Part shown: piece after piece, positions 7,430-15,852 of the stretch
How the letters are laid out: every line of letters begins with the position of its first letter
Numbering within the stretch: the stretch's first letter is position 1
NCBI GenBank assembly: GCA_900552055.1
Contig: URYI01000027.1
Coordinates: 1 to 17,897, forward strand
Reading direction: 5' to 3'
DNA length: 17,897 nt
From: an uncultured Eubacteriales bacterium
GTDB taxonomy: Bacteria > Bacillota > Clostridia > Christensenellales > QALW01
The notes under the pieces: model-generated
Told to the model about the DNA's origin: nothing
Databases searched by the model: none
What the model saw: the letters and a program-made list of their open reading frames with translations, nothing else
Program-made: the position numbers and the translations under genes

Positions 7430-8746
7430 ATGGGTATAAAGGTAACGAAATTCGGAGGCAGCTCGCTGGCTAACGCCGAGCAGTTTAAGAAGGTAATTGA
7501 TATTTTAAAGGCTGACCCTCAAAGGCGGTACGCTGTTCCCTCGGCGCCGGGCAAGCGCTTCAGCGGGGACGATAAAATCACGGACCTTTTGTATAAATGT
7601 CATGATATTGCGACGGCAGGCAAGAGCATAGACCAGGTGTTTGACATAATACGCTCAAGATATATTAACATAGCTCAGGATTTGGGGCTTGATTACAGTC
7701 CTGAAGAAGAGCTTGAACAGATACGCCGGAACATACAAAAAGGTGAGAGGAGGGATTATGTTGCCTCCAGGGGCGAATATCTTAACGGCCTTATTTTGGC
7801 TCATGCGCTGAAATGGGATTTTATTGATGCGGCAGATGTAATATTCTTTGACCAAAACGGCATATTTGATTCTGAAAAGACAAACGAGGCTATGGCCGAG
7901 CGTCTTGCAAAGCATGCTTATGCCGTTATACCGGGATTTTACGGGCGCAGAGCGGACGGGGGCGTAAAGACCTTTTCCCGCGGCGGCTCGGATATAACTG
8001 GTTCCATAGTGGCGCGCGCGGTCAATGCCGAACTATATGAAAACTGGACGGATGTTTCGGGCTTTATGGTGGCCGACCCGCGGATTGTGGATAATCCGGC
8101 CATTATAAGGACGGTGTCCTATCGTGAACTGCGCGAGCTTTCCTATATGGGGGCTACTGTGCTTCATGAGGACGCTATTTTCCCCGTAAGCCATTGCGGC
8201 ATTCCTATAAATATCAAGAATACGAACCACCCTGAGGATAATGGAACCATGATTGTCTCGGATAACGGCGGGGACGTAAGGGACGGAGTAGTAACGGGTA
8301 TAGCGGGCCGCAAGGATTTTACAGTTATAACGCTGGAAAAGGATATGATGAATACTGAGCGGGGCTTTGGCCGCAAGGTTTTATCTGTATTTGAGGATTT
8401 TGCCGTTTCCTTTGAGCACATGCCCACGGGAATTGATACAATGAGCGTGGTAGTATCAGATAAGGAACTGTACGGCAAAAAAGAGGATATTTTAAATGCG
8501 CTGAAGGCCAAGGTGCATCCTGACAGCATTGTGGCTGAAAACAATCTGGCCATTATAGCGGTAGTGGGCAGAGGCATGGTGCGCGCCGTAGGGACTGCGG
8601 GCCGTGTGTTTTCCGCGCTGAGCAGGCAAAATATAAACGTCCGCATGATTGACCAGGGCTCAAGCGAATTGAATATAATTGTCGGAGTGGACAACAGTAA
8701 TTTTGAAGGGGCTATAAGCGCTATATACCATGAGTTTTTTGATTAA
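7430..8746 (+). CDS. lysC: Aspartate kinase
   Basis: It phosphorylates L-aspartate with ATP, the first step toward lysine, diaminopimelate, threonine and methionine. The 438-residue length is that of monofunctional aspartokinases. N-terminal KFGGSSLA (7-14) and SAPGKR (38-43) are substrate and phosphate motifs. FSRGGSDITG (182-191) is the kinase nucleotide-binding loop. Two ACT domains at about 297-360 and 375-438 follow, the second with the conserved QGSSELNIIVGV segment, indicating allosteric feedback by an amino-acid end product. The start ATG has AAGGGAG upstream. The position is first in an operon with DUF1294 and GDSL genes, which overlap in series. Expression appears to be driven by a consensus promoter with no leader riboswitch, so control may lie mainly at the ACT level. 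The end-product effector cannot be read. Confidence 0.95.
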   Translation: MGIKVTKFGGSSLANAEQFKKVIDILKADPQRRYAVPSAPGKRFSGDDKITDLLYKCHDIATAGKSIDQVFDIIRSRYINIAQDLGLDYSPEEELEQIRRNIQKGERRDYVASRGEYLNGLILAHALKWDFIDAADVIFFDQNGIFDSEKTNEAMAERLAKHAYAVIPGFYGRRADGGVKTFSRGGSDITGSIVARAVNAELYENWTDVSGFMVADPRIVDNPAIIRTVSYRELRELSYMGATVLHEDAIFPVSHCGIPINIKNTNHPEDNGTMIVSDNGGDVRDGVVTGIAGRKDFTVITLEKDMMNTERGFGRKVLSVFEDFAVSFEHMPTGIDTMSVVVSDKELYGKKEDILNALKAKVHPDSIVAENNLAIIAVVGRGMVRAVGTAGRVFSALSRQNINVRMIDQGSSELNIIVGVDNSNFEGAISAIYHEFFD

Positions 8747-9005
8747 AGGGTATGCCGTTATCATATGCTTAACGGGGCTTTTTCTTATGATATATGATAA
8801 AAGGCAGGCCATTGCCGGAAGGCGCAGAGTACGCGAAAGCACGCTGCTTCTTATTGCAGCTCTGGGAGGCGCTGCCGGCAGTCTGGTAGGCATGCTGCTT
8901 GCATGGCATAAGGTGAGGAAACCTAAATTTGTATTTTTGATACCATTAATGTTTGTATTGCAGGCGGCTATTATTTATTTTCTGGAGGTAAAAGGTTATG
9001 TATGA
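8730..9005 (+). CDS. DUF1294 small membrane protein
   Basis: The 91-residue protein has the DUF1294 layout: a first membrane span (about 7-20), the motif YDKRQAIAGRRRVRE, a second span with GGAAGSLVGMLLAWHKVRKPKF (split at Gly-Met), and a third span ending LEVKGYV. Its function is unknown; members are integral membrane proteins. The start lies 17 nt inside the aspartate kinase coding region in another frame and has no clear ribosome site of its own, so translation is probably coupled to lysC. Its end overlaps the next start by 8 nt. This tight packing supports one transcript for all three genes. Confidence 0.85.
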   Translation: MSFLIKGYAVIICLTGLFLMIYDKRQAIAGRRRVRESTLLLIAALGGAAGSLVGMLLAWHKVRKPKFVFLIPLMFVLQAAIIYFLEVKGYV

Positions 9006-9633
9006 GAAGAAACTTATCATTCTTGCTCAGGGTGATTCCATAACGGACGGCAATAGGGACCGTATCAATTTAGATGATTATAATCATGTTTTAGGGCATG
9101 GATATGTTCAAATGGCGGCAGGAATGCTTGGTTCGGAATTTCCCGGGCGCGGGATATATTTTGTAAACAGAGGTGTTTCGGGGGACAATATAGATCAGAT
9201 GACAGCACGCTGGCAAAAGGACTGTCTTGATATACATCCGGATATTTTGAGTATATTTATAGGTGTAAATCAGGCGGATGAAATTCATTATGAAGCAAAA
9301 ATGCGTTTTTTGCTCGAACAGACTTTTGCAATCACAGGCAGGATAATGCTTATTCAGCCTGTTAGTTTGATTTTAACGGAGAATGAGCAGGAGATAAGTC
9401 GTCAACGTGCGGTATGTGCTGAGCAAGAGATAATAAGTAAACTCTGCCTTGAATACAAGCTGCTTGAATTAAAGACAGGAGATTTGTTAAGAAGTGCTCT
9501 TGCGGAATATGATCAACCCAGATATTGGCTTTGGGATGGGATACATCCTACTCCCGCTTTTCATAACCGTATAGCGCAGGAATATGTTAATCTGCTTAAA
9601 AAGAGCGGATGGCTTGAATCATGCGCTCAATAA
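8998..9633 (+). CDS. SGNH/GDSL-family esterase or lipase
   Basis: The 211-residue protein is a one-domain SGNH hydrolase without signal peptide or membrane span, so it should act in the cytoplasm. Block I is QGDSITDG with nucleophile Ser14. Block II is RGVSGDNI with the oxyanion Gly. Block III is GVNQADE, keeping the Asn but lacking the usual Asp after it. Block V is WDGIHPT with Asp180 and His183 completing the triad. Such enzymes deacylate or deacetylate sugars or other esters; the substrate is unknown. GGAGGT (8984-8989) is its ribosome site and it overlaps the DUF1294 stop by 8 nt. By eye it is more AT-rich than aspartate kinase in the same operon. No terminator is obvious after it. Confidence 0.9.
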   Translation: MYEKKLIILAQGDSITDGNRDRINLDDYNHVLGHGYVQMAAGMLGSEFPGRGIYFVNRGVSGDNIDQMTARWQKDCLDIHPDILSIFIGVNQADEIHYEAKMRFLLEQTFAITGRIMLIQPVSLILTENEQEISRQRAVCAEQEIISKLCLEYKLLELKTGDLLRSALAEYDQPRYWLWDGIHPTPAFHNRIAQEYVNLLKKSGWLESCAQ

Positions 9634-9701
9634 TAATTTTATAAAATAGTAAAAAATCAGATGGATATATTAATTAAAATAATTTTATATTCAAAAAAAT
9701 A

Positions 9702-9730
9702 TTTACGCAGCAATAGTTTTGTTGTATAAT
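9702..9730 (+). promoter_or_regulatory. Sigma-A promoter of the zinc-ribbon gene
   Basis: TTTACG (9702-9707), 17 bp, perfect TATAAT (9725-9730). It sits in a very AT-rich 173-bp gap between the GDSL gene and the zinc-ribbon gene, in which I see no gene or strong hairpin. Confidence 0.65.
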
Positions 9731-9806
9731 ATTATAAAGTTATTAGCAGTAACTCTTTTATAAATATAAGTGGGTTGTCTGCAAAAAAATTGGGGAGGAA
9801 TATATT

Positions 9807-10310
9807 ATGCCATTTTGTGAAAAATGCGGCGCCAAGATGGAAGAAGAGGCGAAATTCTGTCCTTCCTGCGGAGCGGGAGTAAACGGACAGCAGTCCCAGT
9901 ATTCGCAGCAGAATACGCAGTCGGGGAATTTCCAGGAGACCATTAACAAATACATGCAGACGGAGGATAATACTTCGGAGTTTGAGCAGGAGGATATTAA
10001 TCAGAATAAGGTTATGGCTGTTCTGGCGTATATCGGCATTTTAGTTTTGGTGCCCCTGCTTGCAGCGCCCAATTCAAAGTATGCGCGTTATCATGTCAAT
10101 CAGGGCCTGCTTCTTTTTATAGCGGAGATTTGCCTGGGTGTGGTTATGGGGATTTTTATATGGATTCCCGTCCTTAATATTATCATTGGTATTTTAGGCG
10201 GTATTGTATCCCTGCTGCTCTTTGTGTTCGCTATTATTGGTATTGTTAATGCGTGCCAAGGCAAAGCTAAAGGACTGCCCATATTTGGAAAGTTTAAAAT
10301 TCTGCGCTAA
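9807..10310 (+). CDS. Zinc-ribbon membrane protein with DUF4870-like domain
   Basis: The 167-residue protein starts with a rubredoxin-like zinc ribbon: Cys4, Cys7, Cys18 and Cys21 (CEKC and CPSC knuckles). A Gln-, Asn- and Ser-rich linker of about 40 residues follows. The C-terminal half has a span starting near NKVMAVLAYIGILVLVP, the segment YARYHVNQGLLLFIAE, and two further long hydrophobic stretches, the layout of the DUF4870/Tic20-like family. The fold of the ribbon-plus-membrane arrangement is common in Firmicutes and its function is not established. GGGGAGGAA gives a strong ribosome site. The gene is monocistronic between its own promoter and a near-perfect terminator. Confidence 0.87.
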   Translation: MPFCEKCGAKMEEEAKFCPSCGAGVNGQQSQYSQQNTQSGNFQETINKYMQTEDNTSEFEQEDINQNKVMAVLAYIGILVLVPLLAAPNSKYARYHVNQGLLLFIAEICLGVVMGIFIWIPVLNIIIGILGGIVSLLLFVFAIIGIVNACQGKAKGLPIFGKFKILR

Positions 10311-10336
10311 GTGCTCTGTTTTAAAGTGCAATAACG

Positions 10337-10369
10337 ACAGCGCATCCTGAAAAGGATGCGCTGTTTATT
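10337..10369 (+). terminator. Strong terminator with GAAA tetraloop
   Basis: ACAGCGCATCCT (10337-10348), loop GAAA, AGGATGCGCTGT (10353-10364): a perfect 12-bp stem with a stable GNRA loop, followed by TTTATTTTT. It ends the zinc-ribbon transcript. Confidence 0.93.
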
Positions 10370-10444
10370 TTTAATAGGAAAATCACGCGTTTGTTATTTG
10401 GGCGCTTAATTTATTTTCCGCATGTGACAGTTAAAGCGGGGTAA

Positions 10445-10569
10445 GGGGGGCGGCGCGGAGCGGCCGGAGGCCGCCCGGCGCAAAACAGGGCAGGGAAAAG
10501 CAAGCTTTTCCCTGCCCTGTTTTGCGCCGGATTTTGGCGCGCAAGCGCCAAAATTCCGCGCCGCCCCCC
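10445..10569. repeat. 125-nt perfect four-way-junction palindrome (cloverleaf element)
   Basis: The whole stretch folds without a single mismatch or unpaired joining base. The outer stem is 10445-10459 with 10555-10569 (15 bp). Arm 1 is GCGGCC, loop GGA, GGCCGC (10460-10474). Arm 2 is 10475-10501 with 10504-10530 (27 bp around AA). Arm 3 is ATTTTGGCGC, loop GCAA, GCGCCAAAAT (10531-10554). The motif GGCGC recurs in the outer stem, arm 2 and arm 3. Outside, TTAAAG (10431-10436) can pair with CTTTAA (10570-10575) after an 8-nt bulge. It lies in the 334-bp convergent gap between the zinc-ribbon gene and glutamate dehydrogenase, past the terminator of the first. No T-run follows on either strand, so it is not a simple terminator. 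Mobile palindrome, structured RNA and protein-binding site are all possible. Confidence 0.9.
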
Positions 10570-10603
10570 CTTTAAATAGCTTTAGGGAGCCTGCTCTGTT
10601 CAT

Positions 10604-10622
10604 GCGGCAGATATTATGCCGC
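10604..10622. repeat. Small inverted repeat near the end of gdhA
   Basis: GCGGCA (10604-10609) and TGCCGC (10617-10622) enclose a 7-nt loop, between the cloverleaf and the gdhA stop. Only the plus strand has a following T-run (CGTTTTAT), so it does not look like a gdhA terminator. No better terminator for gdhA was found. Confidence 0.4.
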
Positions 10623-10644
10623 CGTTTTATAACGATTTCAAAAA

Positions 10645-11991
<1,347 letters not shown>

Positions 11992-12028
11992 TTATAAAAA
12001 TAATCCTGAATGTTTTTCATCCGAAATA

Positions 12029-12057
12029 ATTATATAAAAACATGAAAAAATCCGCAA
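12029..12057 (-). promoter_or_regulatory. Sigma-A promoter of gdhA
   Basis: On the minus strand TTGCGG (12052-12057), 17 bp, TATAAT (12029-12034). The leader is about 45 nt and carries GGAGG. It lies in the 342-bp divergent gap to the ROK gene, which is AT-rich and contains no supported gene. Confidence 0.7.
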
Positions 12058-12250
12058 CAATTTTTTGCTTGTTTAGAGAGATATTTCGTGGCTAAATTGC
12101 AATATGCTTATTATCCGCAGTAATTATTGGTTTGGATTTAAATCAGGATGCGGGTTGAACGGTGTTTTAAATTTAATCAGATAAACGCATATAGCTGTAT
12201 TAGGGTTTGTATAATTTTATCTTGCGGTTGGAGAGGTTTTTCAGCTTAAT

Positions 12251-12279
12251 TTGACTAAAAGCCTAATTTCATGTAAAAT
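12251..12279 (+). promoter_or_regulatory. Sigma-A promoter of the ROK regulator operon
   Basis: TTGACT (12251-12256), 17 bp, TAAAAT (12274-12279), with AATCAG immediately after the -10. AATCAG also occurs at 12141-12146 and 12175-12180 in the same gap. A possible autoregulatory site is only a guess. Confidence 0.6.
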
Positions 12280-12318
12280 AAATCAGCGGCTTTTAATATA
12301 GGAGGGGGATATTAATTA

Positions 12319-13491
12319 ATGCTTACGGCCAAGGGTATGAACAGCAGCGATTTAAGACAGAGGAACAGAGGATTGGTTTTAAAACTGGTAGCCATGCAGG
12401 AGAGGGCGTCCCGAATATCAATAACGAGGGAAACGGGCCTGTCTAAGATGACCGTAACAAATATAGTGTCCGAATTGCTTAAAGAGCAGTATCTTATTCA
12501 GACCAGCAGCCAGAAAAGCAGCGGCGCAGGGCGCAATCCTGTTCTGCTGGATATTTCGCCTGAGGCTCCGGTTATTTTGGGACTGTATATTTCACGCTCA
12601 TATATAGAAGCTGCGCTTTCCAATCTTAAGGGTTCTCTGCTCTGGCGCCGGAGTATTCCGCTTAAGCAGGAGAGCGCCTCTACCCTGAAGGACAAACTGA
12701 CCGGTTTGGCCAATGCTGCAATGCATTCGGCAAAAGGCAGGCTTCTGGGCGTAGGCGTATCTATAATAGGTCCTTTGGAGGAGAACAAGGGAGTCCTGCT
12801 TAATCCAACCAACTTTTACGGCATTGAGGATTTCCCCGTTAAAGATATACTGGAAAGCGCGTGCGGCACAAGGGTATATGTCAGCAATGATACCAATGCG
12901 GCTGCGTTAGCTGAATTGCTTCTTGGTTCGGGGAAAGAGCTGGACAACTTTATTTATATAGGTATTTCTAACGGCATAGGCGCGGGGATAGTTTCCCAAG
13001 GGGAGTTATATCAGAATGGAAGCGGTTACGCAGGGGAACTTGGGCATACTACTATAAAATACGATGGCATGCAGTGCGCGTGCGGGAATAGAGGCTGCCT
13101 GGAATTGTATGCTAATATTGATATCCTGAGGGAAAAGCTTGCGCAGGCATGCGGACTGTCTGCTAATGAAATCTATCCTCAGAATTTTGAGGAGCTTGCT
13201 TTAAGAGAGGAATGCTATACAATATTCAGCGATATGGCCATAAAACTGTCATACGCCTTAATTAACGCAGTAAATTTATTTAACCCTCAAAAGATACTGC
13301 TTGGGCATGAGGGCGGCATGCTTCCTCAAAAATGCATTTCTCAAATGGAAGAGTATGTAAACGGACATATATTGGCGGCAAAAGTCAATAAGATAAAGAT
13401 AGAGCGTTCCTATTTCGGCGGGGACGCGCCATTATACGGCAGTGTATGCTGTGTATTGGATAAATTATTTAACGGAGATATATTTTTATGA
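12319..13491 (+). CDS. ROK family transcriptional regulator (NagC/XylR-like)
   Basis: The 390-residue protein joins an N-terminal winged helix-turn-helix (about 15-65, ISITRETGLSKMTVTNIVSE, with SGAGRNP closing the wing) to a ROK sugar-kinase-like domain. In the latter, GVGVSIIGP (144-152), SNDTNAAALAE (189-199, with the usual catalytic Asp191) and YIGISNGIGAGI (213-224) form the sugar and phosphate region. GELGH with His243 and CxCGxxGC with Cys253, Cys255 and Cys260 make the structural zinc site. Such proteins repress sugar-uptake or glycan genes and respond to a sugar; here no transporter or enzyme is adjacent. Its stop overlaps the following lipoprotein start by 4 nt. AGGAGGGGG is the ribosome site with a rather long spacer of about 13 nt. 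Retention of the Asp makes residual kinase activity possible. Confidence 0.92.
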   Translation: MLTAKGMNSSDLRQRNRGLVLKLVAMQERASRISITRETGLSKMTVTNIVSELLKEQYLIQTSSQKSSGAGRNPVLLDISPEAPVILGLYISRSYIEAALSNLKGSLLWRRSIPLKQESASTLKDKLTGLANAAMHSAKGRLLGVGVSIIGPLEENKGVLLNPTNFYGIEDFPVKDILESACGTRVYVSNDTNAAALAELLLGSGKELDNFIYIGISNGIGAGIVSQGELYQNGSGYAGELGHTTIKYDGMQCACGNRGCLELYANIDILREKLAQACGLSANEIYPQNFEELALREECYTIFSDMAIKLSYALINAVNLFNPQKILLGHEGGMLPQKCISQMEEYVNGHILAAKVNKIKIERSYFGGDAPLYGSVCCVLDKLFNGDIFL

Positions 13492-14486
13492 AAATTAAGC
13501 CTGCGTTGTTGCTGCTTATTGCGGTCAGTCTTATATTTGGCGGCTGTACAAATGTTTCGGCTCCGGGGGAATCGGGACTTAATACGCTTACAACCAATTA
13601 TCCGGTGGCGACCCCTGCTCCTGTGCCTGACGGCGTTATAGCAGACAGCGTTCCCGGCAGATTTGCGCTGTATAACGGCAATATATATTATGCCTCTTCG
13701 GACAGCATAAGCATGCTTGAGCAAAATGCGCAGAGCACGCGGATCCTTGCTTTGTGCGACACTCCCAGCCGCCTGGAAATTATAGACGGCGTGCTTTATT
13801 ATCTGGCGGTTGCCCAAAGGGACGATAATTTTTCTCCTGTTTCCTATACGGTTAATTCGGTTAATCTGTCTACGGGAGAAGAACTGGGGCTGGCATACTG
13901 TGAACAGAATTGGTATTATATATATGAAGGCAATATATATACGCTTGGGGAAGAGGGGATATATTCCCAGGAGATTGGCCAGGAGGAGCAGAGCCTGGTT
14001 ATGAGCGGATTTATTACTTCGCCCGCAGGCTATGGCGGCAGTATTTACATGAGCCTTGGAGAGGATTTGGCAGTTTATGACATAAGCAGCAGCGCTTATG
14101 AAATATTGCTGGAAGATATTGCTCCCATGAATATAACTCCTTTGGAGGACGGGCTGCTTTACAGTGATGAAGTAAGTGAGTACATGTATTTTTATGATTA
14201 TGATACAGGTTCAGCCGAGACGGTTAACGGCGCCCCTAATTATGGAGTAACAATATATGAGGGAGAATATTATTATGTGAGCAATAACGGTACGGCGGCG
14301 CTTTACAGGCTTTCAGAGGATGGCAGCGGAGAAAAGGTGCTGGAATTGGGAGAGCTTTTTGCCTGCTCCGTTCCGTGCTTTAGCAACGGCAATACCTATT
14401 TTGTAATTCATGCCGATGATTATATTGGTTTGGTAGAGTATGATGAAACGGGTGCGCAGACCAGACTTTCTGTGGCCGGGGGCTGA
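13488..14486 (+). CDS. Lipoprotein with seven beta-propeller-like repeats (DUF5050-like)
   Basis: The 332-residue protein has a signal peptide with lipobox FGGC, so Cys20 should be lipidated. After a Thr/Pro linker (about 30-50) there are seven repeats with a xG-x-x-Y core: NGNIYYA (63), DGVLYYL (100), EGNIYTL (147), GGSIYMS (183), DGLLYSD (221), EGEYYYV (258) and NGNTYFV (300). Spacing is 36-47 residues, close to one propeller blade, so a seven-bladed extracellular propeller is predicted, similar to DUF5050-type proteins. The start overlaps the ROK regulator by ATGA, with GGAG (13474-13477) upstream, so the two are co-translated. A surface sensor or ligand-binding partner for the regulator's sugar pathway is an inference with no direct support. 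Confidence 0.85.
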   Translation: MKIKPALLLLIAVSLIFGGCTNVSAPGESGLNTLTTNYPVATPAPVPDGVIADSVPGRFALYNGNIYYASSDSISMLEQNAQSTRILALCDTPSRLEIIDGVLYYLAVAQRDDNFSPVSYTVNSVNLSTGEELGLAYCEQNWYYIYEGNIYTLGEEGIYSQEIGQEEQSLVMSGFITSPAGYGGSIYMSLGEDLAVYDISSSAYEILLEDIAPMNITPLEDGLLYSDEVSEYMYFYDYDTGSAETVNGAPNYGVTIYEGEYYYVSNNGTAALYRLSEDGSGEKVLELGELFACSVPCFSNGNTYFVIHADDYIGLVEYDETGAQTRLSVAGG

Positions 14487-14739
14487 AAGCGGGCGTAGCG
14501 TAGTTTTTGATCAAATATATCAGTTTGCGTCTGCCCGGCATTGCATATGAAATGCGTATGACCTCATGAACGCTTTTGCTGCATTTAAGGCGCGGATTTA
14601 TTTTTATATTGGATAGCCGCTGGTGTGCAATGTAAAATGCGTTGCAGGCGGAAAATTTACCCGTCGTAAACTGAGGGTGGAAACATTTTAAACAGCGGGG
14701 CTTTAAAAATCAGAAATGGCGGTAAAATGCTGCCGGGTT
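14487..14739. other. Convergent gap without a gene
   Basis: These 253 bp separate the propeller lipoprotein from the convergent VanY-like gene. I find no gene, tRNA or strong terminator in it. The only structure noted is the imperfect 18-bp palindrome GCATTGCATATGAAATGC (14538-14555), with one mismatched pair around CATATG. Confidence 0.5.
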
Positions 14740-15687
14740 TTAAACAGAGGCTGTTTTTACAGTGACAATAAACCCGTCAATATTGTTGCCCGATACGGTA
14801 AAGGGCTTTTCAGCGGGAACGGGCAGACCGTTAGAGCAGGCCTGAGAGGGAATATAATATATTTCGTATTCGCTGCCGCTGTAGGTTTTAACAAAAAGAT
14901 GTTCATTTTCAAAGGTAAAATTTTTCAGCAGTTCTATATATTCTTCCAGGCAGAGATTATTTTCAAACATATATTGAGCGTGTGCCGGCCCCACATATCT
15001 TAAATGCCAGGGTTCGCCGCATACGCCTGTAATATGCGATTTAGACGGTGCGTAACGCACTATGAGCCCATACCTGTACGCATTGCCTGTAATATACGAA
15101 TATTGTCCTTCTCCGTCAAAGGTATAGCTGAGCTGGTTCCTGTATATTCCCAAATCTATGGCCAGACCGCTGTGATGTTCGCTTGCGCCGGGTTCGGCTG
15201 TCCAATACGAAGCATTCTCGCTTTTATCTGAAGCCTCAAACAGAGCCTGCTGTTTTTCAAGGCTCCGGTATCCGCTTACAGCGATAACGTCATTTAACTC
15301 TGTAGATTTATAAAAATCCTCCATTAACTGATTTAAGGCATATATAAGCTGGGGGGCGGCTGTGATATTTTTATCCTTTGCCATATAATATTTGTTTTTA
15401 TTTTGGTAGATATTTAACATATTAGTATTATTATGTTCAAAATTGTAATGATGCTCTGCATTAATCAATATTAACTCACCTGAATATATTTCAGAAGGGG
15501 CACAGCTCATATATAAATAGCCGTCCGGCAGACCTGCTGATGAAGAGGGGGAAACTAAAAGAAAGGTATCTGAATTTGGACTTATAATAAGTATAAGCTG
15601 AACAACAAATACAAACAGCAGCAGAAGTACGGAGATGATTATGCCGTCAGTTTTTTTTAGCTTTTTTAGCTTTTGCGGGGGAGTCAA
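14740..15687 (-). CDS. Membrane-anchored M15B D-alanyl-D-alanine carboxypeptidase (VanY/DacY type)
   Basis: It trims peptidoglycan stem peptides outside the cell using one zinc ion. With the TTG start the product is 315 residues: a basic N terminus (KLKKLKK), one membrane span at about 16-35, then the M15 domain. SGYRSLEKQQALF (138-150) is the substrate loop. SEHHSGLAID supplies zinc ligands His171 and Asp178, and GEPWH supplies catalytic Glu225 and ligand His228. A tail of about 65 residues follows the catalytic part. AGGAGG (plus 15696-15701) lies 8 nt before TTG 15687. An in-frame ATG at 15705 sits upstream of that site and at the predicted transcription start, giving a possible leaderless 320-residue form. 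It is divergent from a peptidoglycan-binding protein. L,D-carboxypeptidase activity is an alternative. Confidence 0.9.
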   Translation of the reverse strand: MTPPQKLKKLKKTDGIIISVLLLLFVFVVQLILIISPNSDTFLLVSPSSSAGLPDGYLYMSCAPSEIYSGELILINAEHHYNFEHNNTNMLNIYQNKNKYYMAKDKNITAAPQLIYALNQLMEDFYKSTELNDVIAVSGYRSLEKQQALFEASDKSENASYWTAEPGASEHHSGLAIDLGIYRNQLSYTFDGEGQYSYITGNAYRYGLIVRYAPSKSHITGVCGEPWHLRYVGPAHAQYMFENNLCLEEYIELLKNFTFENEHLFVKTYSGSEYEIYYIPSQACSNGLPVPAEKPFTVSGNNIDGFIVTVKTASV

Positions 15688-15711
15688 ACAATCACCCTCC
15701 TTCATATTTCC

Positions 15712-15740
15712 AGTATAAAGTAAGTTTGAATATCTATCAA
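15712..15740 (-). promoter_or_regulatory. Sigma-A promoter of the VanY-like gene
   Basis: On the minus strand TTGATA (15735-15740), 17 bp, TATACT (15712-15717). The -10 is 6 nt before ATG 15705, so transcription should begin at or next to that ATG. Start codons upstream of it (such as 15762) would not be in the transcript. Confidence 0.72.
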
Positions 15741-15817
15741 CTTCTAATATTGACAATCGCATGCGTTAAATGTAAAAATATGGTTGCGAAATTGAATAAT
15801 TATTCATAATTTAACTG

Positions 15818-15846
15818 TTGACATAAGGGGGCTGCTGTATTATAAT
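15818..15846 (+). promoter_or_regulatory. Perfect consensus sigma-A promoter of the peptidoglycan-binding gene
   Basis: TTGACA (15818-15823), exactly 17 bp, TATAAT (15841-15846). The -10 ends 6 nt before ATG 15853, predicting a leaderless mRNA. No Shine-Dalgarno is found in those 6 nt. Confidence 0.85.
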
Positions 15847-15852
15847 CTGTTT

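Noticed and set aside
7398..7430. Lysine riboswitch or T-box before aspartate kinase
   Set aside because: The leader after the consensus promoter is too short to hold either.
8164..8694. 176-residue minus-strand frame inside aspartate kinase
   Set aside because: Antisense shadow of lysC; no ribosome site and no recognisable motif.
10445..10569. tRNA or tmRNA reading of the four-way junction
   Set aside because: Arm lengths (15, 6, 27, 10 bp) and absence of CCA, T-loop or anticodon-arm features do not fit any tRNA-like molecule.
10406..10603. 65-residue minus-strand reading frame over the cloverleaf
   Set aside because: It is an open frame through the palindrome, with low-complexity composition and no ribosome site; the DNA fold explains the sequence better.
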